Below, in pieces: positions 56,969 through 64,000 of a DNA stretch of 64,000 nt. Each line of letters begins with the position of its first letter. The stretch's first letter is position 1. The notes beneath the pieces were generated by a model. The model saw nothing but the letters and a program-made list of their open reading frames with translations. It was not told where the DNA came from and made no database searches. The DNA comes from Psococerastis gibbosa (lineage: Eukaryota; Arthropoda; Insecta; Psocodea; Psocidae). The stretch is from the NCBI GenBank assembly GCA_963971405.1, contig OZ020487.1, forward strand, positions 13,923,344 through 13,987,343, written 5' to 3'. The translations under genes and the position numbers were made by a program.

Positions 56969-59900
56969 GTAAGAAACATTAGCGCATTAGCGCATTTACT
57001 TTTATATTCGTATTAGCCTAATTACGGCAATTTAATTTCTATCTAGGGTTTTCAATTGACAGTTCTTTTTTAGCATAGCCTACATCATACCTATGATTTA
57101 GGAGGTTAGTTTGTGTTATTCTTGGCGAATTTCAGAGCCATGTACAAGTAGGCTATAGAAATTCACTTATACTAAAAAAAAAATACTGTTCATTATAGCC
57201 TACTACTAAAATTATTATACATACGGTATGCTTAAATTTCTACCAGCATGTTTTTTTTTTAGAAATTACGTAATTTACTATACCAGTTGAGCGGAAATAG
57301 AGCTCTGACGCCAGTTGATGAACTATACCACGATAAACTCGTAAGCTTCTATTCCACTGCTGCGAATGGACCGGTTATGGATACCTACTTTGAATATTTC
57401 GATCCTTTAATTTGCATGGAATTTTATGAAGAGGAAAGAGCGTTGGATCGGTTTAATAATACAAAGGTTATTGCCTATTTGATCAAGGAATTACGCAAAG
57501 ATTCTAAAAACGTAAGTATATAATGGCCTACCTAACGCAGTTGTACTAGAGTCGGCGGGTATGATAAACTTCGGCCTCAGTGGGCGCGAATGCTTTTTCG
57601 CTTTTAGTCTTCCCTTTTCAGTAGTATTACAAGTCAGCAATGGCACGGCAAAAGCGGTCCACAGCACTGGGTTGGAATTCCACTTGCGCATTTGGTCTGG
57701 CCACACACACGTGTAGGTTTTTAGTCTTTGTTTCCATATGAGGTCTGAAACGGAAAGTTGGTTATAGACCAGAGGAAAATTACAAAGAAACTGACGTGAA
57801 TTAGTTGGGGTTTTACGCATTTTGACAGTTTAGATTTTTCGATCCAAAACTTATTGAAATTACTTCAAACCTTTTTTGTTTGAGTACCGCTATCTTGCCT
57901 GTATTGTCTGCTTATGCATAGTGAATTTGCTTTCTTGTTTTAGATTGCACTTATTCTACCCTTTAAGACCAAGCAAGAGATAAGAGCCTTGGTTCACTGT
58001 AATGTGACATTTATATTTCCCGATTACGTAGATACTCAACGGCATTATTACCATGTAAGTTAAGTATGACTGTGAAAGAACTCTCAGACTCATTCATTCA
58101 TTGTGGTGGCTCCATCGGCCCGTGAAGACCTCTCGCCTGTCGCACCAAGTCCCTTCAAAGCGCGCGATTCTCCGCTAACTCAGCAAATTTATAATTCAAT
58201 ACATTTAGTAGGGTCAGGACATGTATTGTAGTGGTACGAACTTTCACCCAAAAACTTGTTGATTCGTGTCCCACACTTTATTGCCACATCTTCTGGCCAT
58301 GCTTCGGAGGCAAATATTGTAAATCATGCGGTTGGGTGCAAGAGAGAGGGCTTTTTTCATCAGGACTTGGTCACTATAAGTTTTGACAGCACTTAAGAGA
58401 GGTCCATATAGGTGGTGTGACCTTCTAAGGGTGTCTTGAGTGATGACCTTGGCAACATACCGTACTAAATTAAACTAGGCAACTACAACTAGGCAACTGC
58501 GCATGCGGCCAGCGCCAAGATTTAGAACATCTGTTCCTGTGCAGCCTTTGCCCCCACCGCTGCACACCTGAAGACCTGTGGGAGGCCAATGTGGCGGCTA
58601 TGAATTTCGCCCAGTTTTGGACGCGCTTGGACACGAAAAAGTAAAGTAAAGTACAAAAAATTAAACATATTGTTACTTTTTTTACAGAAACATGTATCAG
58701 AAGTTCGGGATCAATTACTGTTGATTCCAAATGAAGATAAACATTTTGCCCGCCTTATTGATTCGAGTTGCTATGAGGTTAAAGTAAAATTTGTAGCTTC
58801 CTCAAATAACACACTCATTAAACTTGACTCTCTGACAACCATTGTTCGAGTAAGTAATTTAATTGCTTAATTTGCATCATTTTATTATATAAACTATCAG
58901 CACAAGGTGTTCAATTTAAACCACGGCATCTTGGCAGCATATAAAAAAATTATTGTTTTTTATTTTATTTCAAGAGGTTGCTTTCACGAACAAAGATTTG
59001 GTTTTGGGCAAAAAATATTTTTTAAATAATTATGGACAATTCACGCTCCAATACATTCCGTACCCTGCCTTACTTAGTTGTATTGTATCGGTCTGCCCGT
59101 TCTAGAATATGCAATCCCATCGATGAATACAGTGCTTTGGGTAAGGGGATGTCGAGGAATCCGAAATTTAACCAAAGGAAAATTAGTTACTATGGAATTA
59201 CTCATATTATCTATCATCTACTAATTGATAAACAGGAAAGCATGTTCGAGTAAACTCGGAAGGGTTTTTTTTTCATTGTTTTAGAATCCTAAATTTTTCA
59301 AATATTTGTATCCTGAAGATACTTCGAAATATTTTATGAAAAGAAGAATGCTGCGATTTTATAATACCATAATGGAAGACAACCAAGAGCAAGTTACAGC
59401 TATTTTCAATATTGTCAATAAAAGTTCGAAATTAGCACCCTACATTATTTTCGGTCCTCCAGGCACCGGTAAAACAGCAGTATTGGTTGAAGCCATTTTA
59501 CAGGTTTGTATCAAACTTATAGCCGAATTTATTTTATGCAGTGCGCCCCTATGTGAAATCAAAGGGAGCCATTTAGAATTTATCCATATGATTATAATTA
59601 TAGGAACCACTGACCTGCTACAGTGAACCGCCACATGGAACTTTTTGAAACCGTCATTATTATTTCCCGATCAAGCCTAATTAGTTATATATGAACGAAC
59701 TACGACATCCGAACCGCCAAATTATTTTGGAATTTACAAATAAGGCTGGTCATATTTAGGAAACGTGCATGGCATTTTATAGTTTATGGGTTAGGGGGGA
59801 GTAGATTACATCTAGGTAGTCAGTGCGGAAGGACGTGTTCTAGGCTACTTTTCAGTTTCAAACCTTTTCTTTTTCAGGTGGCTATTCCGTACAGTAAGGT

Positions 59901-62900
59901 ATTGGTATGTGCGCCTAGTAATACAGTGTGTGATCACATCGCTAAAAAAGTAGCAGAGTTCAAACCTGACGTTATTATTCGATTCATTGCCAAGGGTTAC
60001 GATGAAACGCCAGGTGTGCGCTACACTAAAGAGGTAATGTAATCCTTGAATAGGAAATTAGTCATTAGTCAGAAAAGTTAATAACCATTGACCGGTGGAA
60101 AATATTTATTTTTGACCTGATTGATCATGGATTTTCACATGGCACAGAGGTATAGATTCAACGGTGAAGACATAGTCTGGTTCATAAAAGTGCAACGCAT
60201 AAGATGGCTGGGACACGTCTAAAGAATGAGTCAGACGACCGCATGACGAAAAAGATGTACAAAGGAAGCATGACAGGATGACGACTGGCCGGACGTCCTC
60301 GAAAACGCTGGAAGGATGAGTTGGAAACTGACCTTCGCGAGTTTGGAGTCCGTAGATGGTGAAGCGTTGTACAAAACCGAGATGACTGGAGGAGTCTTGT
60401 TGAGCAGCAGGTCAAAGCTCATCAAGGGCTGTAGAGTCAGAAGAAGATGAAGAAGACAAAGGTAGATTCTACTGCAGCAGATCATGAATATGTACAGGTG
60501 GTTAGGTGTTCACCTCCCCCCAGCATATCTGTTGACATAGAATCTGCATTTGAGCACCGGGTGTTATTAAATATTGCAGGTTTGTTGCACTGGCGATGCA
60601 ATCGTCACATTCACTACTCTGAGCAACGCAGCTCATTTGCCACACAAATATGACCACGTTTTTATCGACGAGGCTGGACAAGCCATGGAATGTGACGCTA
60701 TCGCTGCCATCTCCAAACTGGAAGACGATGGGCAACTGGTGAGTTGATACTTACAAATTGACTCGTATCTGTAGTTTGTACTTGGTTAAGTCGCATGCTT
60801 TTGCTGTTTCATTTCGTTCATATAGTAAGCTTGTCACAGCTTGTCCATTATTGCTTGTATAGCCGGTGTAGGTTGACATCTAGAACGTATACCAGTTTGC
60901 CAATGGCCAAAAATTCATACGGAAAAAATACAAATAATGTCCCAAACCCGCATGGTGTCGTTGGTGATCTATAAATATATATGTAGGCCTGGGTCCATAA
61001 AAAGTCCTTCAAAAAAATTACATTACAAATTAAGCGTTGCCATGAAAGTCATCAGCATAAGTGACAGTCTATCTCTATGACCGCCTAAAGTCATTAAATT
61101 CGTATAGAAATAGAAATGGACTTGTATTGCTGCGGATACCCCGACTTAAACACAGCTTTATGTGGTAGTTCATTTGTTGTAAATGTCTGCCGGCAGTGGA
61201 ACTCCTCAGATAAGGAAATTAGGTCGCAGCCAAAGATTCGTGGGATCAAGAGCCAGTCAATGAAAAAATTGCTAGGGACAGAACAGTTTTAGAATACGAT
61301 TTATGTCTATAGGTATCTTTGTCTTTTTATAACCACGTTTAGAATAATAAGTTTTTTATGTAGTTTGTATTTTTACTAACACATTTAGAATAAGATTGTT
61401 TAAGTTAAGCATATTTTGTTTGGTTCACCATGTATTTTGGAAATTGTAATATTTTTTGGACGTGAGTTAGACAGTAAAAGACTTTCTAGTCTTAAGTCTC
61501 GCCCCGTAAATATAAGACGTTCATTAATATTATTATTATTATTATCGGAGGGGGACAAGCCTTATAAGTGTAAACATCAATCCCGGGACGTACTGGAGAA
61601 ACTCAGAGAAAAGAGGCTGAACTGGTGGGGGCACGTACTACGTAGAGACGAAAACCACCTAGTGAAAAGAGTAACAAACCGGGAGATACAAGGAAGAAGG
61701 CCGAGAATTACACTGGGAAGAAAAAACGCAGGGGATATGAGAAGTTTGGGGCTCTCCACCGAGGACGCACAGGACAGAACTGTGTGGAAACGCTGCTGTC
61801 GTGCCGCCGTCCCTCCATGAGTATAAGGCGCGGTAAAAGTAAAAGTAGATCAAATAACTCATGAAATATCAATTGTCGAGCTGTCGAAAATATCAGACAA
61901 ACAGAAAAATATTTTCTGGGTATTTTGATATACATGATATGCATCTCTTTCTAACAGAGATTGGCCACTATTGAATTGGTATTTTAAAAAAAGCGATTGG
62001 TGTGGTACTGTGGTAGTCCCGAGGAAGGAGTTCAAGAACTGTGGCCGATTAGTGTTAGTGAAGGTCACATGTCATATTATACCGAACTGTATAAAGGAGC
62101 ATTTCAGCTAATTTAACGGTAATTTTTTATGCATCTACGATCGATACTTCCTGTATAAATCGACTTTGTGCAAAAAATACGTTATGGGAGTACCTACTCC
62201 GGATTATATAGAGTAGGCCTACTAGCATTGAAATATCTACTCATGTCAGGACATGTAATGAGTAGTGGTACTAGCTTTTACCCAAAAGGTTGTAGGTTTG
62301 AGTCCCACACTTGCTTTATTTTCTGGCCATGATTTAGAGGTCATGTGAAGCAAACGACCCCGGGCCTTCCTAAAATAGTTAAGTGTAAGAGAGGGCTTTA
62401 TAACCTTAACTTCTCTAGGTCATGGTTTTTCAATAGAACAAAAGTCAGTAATTATTTATTTATTTATACCATTTGGCGGAGGGTGGTGCGGTGGTTTGAG
62501 AAGCCAAAAGTCCCCCTGCCTCAATCAGTCACATGCGTACCTAGTTTGGTTACTTGAAAGGCTTTTATGGACGTTTTGCCCCCCGCCTTCCCAACGACCC
62601 CATCGGTTTTTGGGCATTATTGTTTTTTATGATAAAAACAGAAGGCCCTTTGGAGGCTTACGTTGTATGTTTGTGTCCTTATCAAGTTTCGGCCGTTAGC
62701 AAACTGGTTTACGTCGTCGATGTCAACCCACACCACGGCTACAATTGAAAATATACTATTGGACGTTCTGGGTCATTATCGTATGTTATCAAATAACAAC
62801 AATTTATAGGTGCGGAGACACCTATTTAAATTCGTAAAAAGCTTCTACAGGTAGGGGAAGTAGAGAAGGGAAGAGTATCTAAGTACGGGAAGACGTAGAG

Positions 62901-64000
62901 ACTTACGCTGCGAAGGAATTAGATCAGCATGTACCGTCCATGTTTCCATGTCTTCCTTTAAGGCGCCCATTCCATTGACCGGCTAGGGCTATTTCCAAAA
63001 CGGTGACGTGGTAGCAGACACTCAAGACTTAGGTAGGGTCTCCACCGACCTCGCATTGCAGATTGCAAGTGACATTGACGGAAATGTTTGTTTTTCTTTT
63101 TATAGAAATCTATTAAAATGTTTGTAATTAACATATCCCATGAAGCCATTTTTTAATTTTAGTTTGTTTGTTTGTGATTTTGTTGTATGATCATTGATCA
63201 ATTTTAACTATGGCATAGAGGAAAATAAACATTTCCGTCAATTCTGCAATGCGTGGTCGGTGGAAACGCCACCTAAGTCTTGAGTGTCTGCTTCCACGTC
63301 ACCGTTGTTGGAAATAGCCCTAGCCGGTCAATGGAATGGGCACCTATTCTCTATAATAAGCTGAGGCATACTTACCATTGACATTGTAACAGGTTTTAGC
63401 ATGACTTTTGTCAGTGTACGTATAGTGTTGATAGTAGATATTTGTATAGTAATACGTAAGGGTCTGTCGAAAGTTTGTATATTTTTAGCAAGGTCGTTGT
63501 GGCCCGTGGTCCCTACTGGTTTTGCACTGAGCTCATCTGAAAAGTACTAAAACACCGGCAATAATAGACTATCGTTGGTTGGGTCTATTCTGTTTAGCTA
63601 GTCAATCTTTTCCTGTTTTAGGTTTTGGCGGGCGATCCAAAACAATTGGCTCCAGTTTGTCATTCAAAGCTAGCCGAGAATTTCGGACTGAGCTTTTCCC
63701 TTCTTGAAAGACTGATTGAGACTATTCCTATCTACCAGAAATCACGCGGTAATTTATTAATTTAGTAAATCTATTGTAAATTTATTTATTACGCTCTGAT
63801 TCAATCGATACTGCATATGCCGAACAATTTTCACCCACAACTACCCCTCCCCGAAAAAATGGGCTGGATCCGTCCCTGGTTGTACTAATCTGTGCTATTT
63901 TCACAATGCAGCATTTTGTTTGATATATGCTGCCTGCTTCATGTTATGTAGTTTATGGTTTTTGGTTTCCAATTTATACGTAGTATATGGATAGCTTTGT
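56780..64000 (+). CDS. MOV10/Armitage-like SF1 RNA helicase (copy 2, 3' end beyond window)
   Basis: Eight exons (56780-56968, 57263-57511, 57944-58054, 58688-58849, 59285-59503, 59878-60033, 60580-60738, 63622-63748) join in phase. They hold KVLVCAPSNTVCD (Ia), GPPGTGKTAVLVEAI (I), HVFIDEAGQAMECD (II) and VLAGDPKQLAPV (III), all at SF1 helicase consensus. MOV10 and Drosophila Armitage unwind RNA in small-RNA silencing and transposon control, usually in cytoplasmic granules or at mitochondria. Exon boundaries and phases from exon 2 on equal those of copy 1, so the two are tandem duplicates. The likely start is ATG 56789 (GCA-ATG-G, good context); the exon is open upstream to its acceptor, so a more distal start is possible. 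Motifs IV-VI lie beyond the window. The membrane exon of copy 1 has no match here. Confidence 0.9.
57263..57511 (+). CDS. Helicase copy 2 exon 2
   Basis: Acceptor tttttag, donor gtaagt, 83 codons. YFEYFDPLICMEFYEEERAL parallels copy 1 exon 2. Confidence 0.87.
57944..58054 (+). CDS. Helicase copy 2 exon 3
   Basis: Acceptor gttttag, donor gtaagt, 37 codons, phase 0. Confidence 0.83.
58213..58355 (+). repeat. SINE S2, copy 3
   Basis: GTCAGGACATGTATTGTAGT head, GTTGATTCGTGTCCCACAC (B-box region) and GGGTGCAAGAGAGAGGGCTT body. Confidence 0.6.
58688..58849 (+). CDS. Helicase copy 2 exon 4
   Basis: Acceptor tttacag, donor gtaagt, 54 codons; FVASSNNTLIKLDS precedes the helicase core. Confidence 0.84.
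58975..59268 (-). repeat. Family E element, internally deleted
   Basis: Starts GGTTGCTTTCACGAACAAAG and ends GGAAAGCATGTTCGAGTAAA then CTCGG. The poly(G/C) run is missing. Its end lies 16 bases before the exon 5 acceptor of helicase copy 2, very close to the splice site. Confidence 0.6.
59285..59503 (+). CDS. Helicase copy 2 exon 5: Walker A
   Basis: Acceptor ttttag, donor gtttgt, 73 codons. DNQEQVTAI and IIFGPPGTGKTAVLVEAI. Confidence 0.95.
59878..60033 (+). CDS. Helicase copy 2 exon 6: motif Ia
   Basis: Acceptor tttcag, donor gtaatg, 52 codons. VLVCAPSNTVCDHIAKKVAE. Confidence 0.94.
60185..60435 (+). pseudogene. LINE endonuclease-reverse transcriptase C-terminal tail
   Basis: RIRWLGHV, then after frame breaks GRPRKRWKDELETDLREFGV and NRDDWRSLVEQ. 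This is the arginine-rich tail common in many animal LINE polyproteins (WxGHVxRM ... GRPxxRW). It lies in helicase copy 2 intron 6. Confidence 0.8.
60580..60738 (+). CDS. Helicase copy 2 exon 7: DEAG box
   Basis: Acceptor attgcag, donor gtgagt, 53 codons. FTTLSNAAHLPHKYDHVFI then DEAGQAMECDAIAA. Confidence 0.95.
60827..60985 (+). repeat. Interspersed repeat RF, copy 4
   Basis: AGCTTGTCACAGCTTGTCCA start, GTAGGTTGACATC, AATTCATACGGAAA; the closest relative of the copy at 232-385. Confidence 0.68.
61545..62180 (+). repeat. Interspersed repeat RG, copy 4, split by a LINE fragment
   Basis: 61545-61580 and 61849-62180 rejoin into one RG copy colinear with 43680-44070 (AAGCCTTATAAGTGTAAA..., CTCATGAAATATCAATTGT, CCCGAGGAAGGAGTTC). 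Confidence 0.7.
61581..61848 (+). mobile_element. 5'-truncated LINE insertion with target duplication
   Basis: ATCAA at 61576-61580 and 61849-61853 flanks the insert. It encodes KRLNWWGHVLRRDENHLVKR, GRRPRITLGRK and LSTEDAQDRTVWKRCC up to a TGA near 61820, then a GTAAAAGTAAAAG tail. It is a LINE C-terminal tail, probably distinct from that at 60185. Confidence 0.85.
62245..62420 (+). repeat. SINE S2, copy 4
   Basis: GTCAGGACATGTAATGAGTA head, GGTTTGAGTCCCACAC (B box with one change) and GTGTAAGAGAGGGCTTTATA body. Confidence 0.65.
62688..62750 (-). repeat. Interspersed repeat RF, inverted partial copy
   Basis: GCAAACTGGTTTACGTCGTC then GATGTCAACCCACACCACGG is the complement of the RF core. 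Confidence 0.5.
62962..63344. mobile_element. Family M MITE with family I insert
   Basis: GGCGCCCATTCCATTGACCG after TAA; core GTGACGTGGTAGCAGACA; central insert; right core has one change (TGCTTCCACGTCA). Right flank TAT. It lies 278 bases before the motif III exon of helicase copy 2. Confidence 0.83.
63622..63748 (+). CDS. Helicase copy 2 exon 8: motif III
   Basis: Acceptor gttttag, donor gtaatt, 42 codons plus 1 base, the same phase as copy 1 exon 8. VLAGDPKQLAPVCHSKLAEN and SLLERL. Confidence 0.94.
63967..64000 (-). repeat. Family E end running off the window
   Basis: TTTCCAATTTATACGTAGTA then GATAGCTTTGT is the start of an inverted family E copy as at 25951. Confidence 0.55.

Overview
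The window is AT-rich eukaryotic nuclear DNA, probably from an arthropod or a related invertebrate. Genes have many short exons with GT-AG introns, and the introns and spacers are packed with SINE, LINE, miniature inverted-repeat (MITE) and foldback elements. I cannot name the species. Four host genes are supported by exon-by-exon reading. In each, the reading frame runs through every junction and the protein matches its family in order.

Layout. (1) 1-18289, plus strand: the last two-thirds of a class-1 P4-ATPase (ATP8A-type phospholipid flippase), 16 exons, about 748 residues, from the DKTGT phosphorylation site to the GYAFS autoinhibitory tail. Its introns hold a 2-kb PIF/Harbinger-like element, a roughly 890-bp palindrome of tRNA-like units, several MITEs and a 2.4-kb foldback element with an 860-bp element nested in it. 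(2) 18290-23784: convergent intergenic space. (3) 27946-23785, minus strand: a complete six-exon gene for the 24-kDa subunit of mitochondrial complex I (NDUFV2), 239 residues. (4) 32049-49455, plus strand: a 13-exon MOV10/Armitage-like SF1 RNA helicase of at least 881 residues. Its first coding exon encodes a multi-pass membrane region with a duplicated CCWC-ended unit, and several helicase motifs depart from consensus. (5) 56780 to beyond the window, plus strand: the first eight recognised exons of a second MOV10-like helicase. It has consensus motifs I, Ia, II and III, and the exon boundaries and phases match those of the first copy, so the two are tandem paralogs.

The repeat landscape has its own logic. 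At least nine loci carry MITEs whose ends resemble GGCGnnnATTCCA. Each holds the word GACGTGGTAGCAGAC, or a close variant, in inverted orientation 42-44 bp from each end, although the sequence between end and word differs. The best-defined copies have 3-bp target duplications (TAA, TTA, ATA, TGA), and a separate 2-kb element with a SANT/Myb-like peptide lies in the same gene; both point to the PIF/Harbinger superfamily. A second MITE, GGTGGCGTTTCCACC, sits at the exact centre of several of these palindromes. A tRNA-like repeat with full cloverleaf, A and B boxes and a T6 terminator forms head-to-head arrays at 11.7-12.6 kb and 50.5-51.4 kb. The two helicase introns share further repeat families with each other.

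The host genes are housekeeping (lipid asymmetry, respiration) apart from the helicase pair. MOV10/Armitage proteins act in transposon and small-RNA control, which is of interest in a locus so loaded with mobile DNA, but any functional link is inference.
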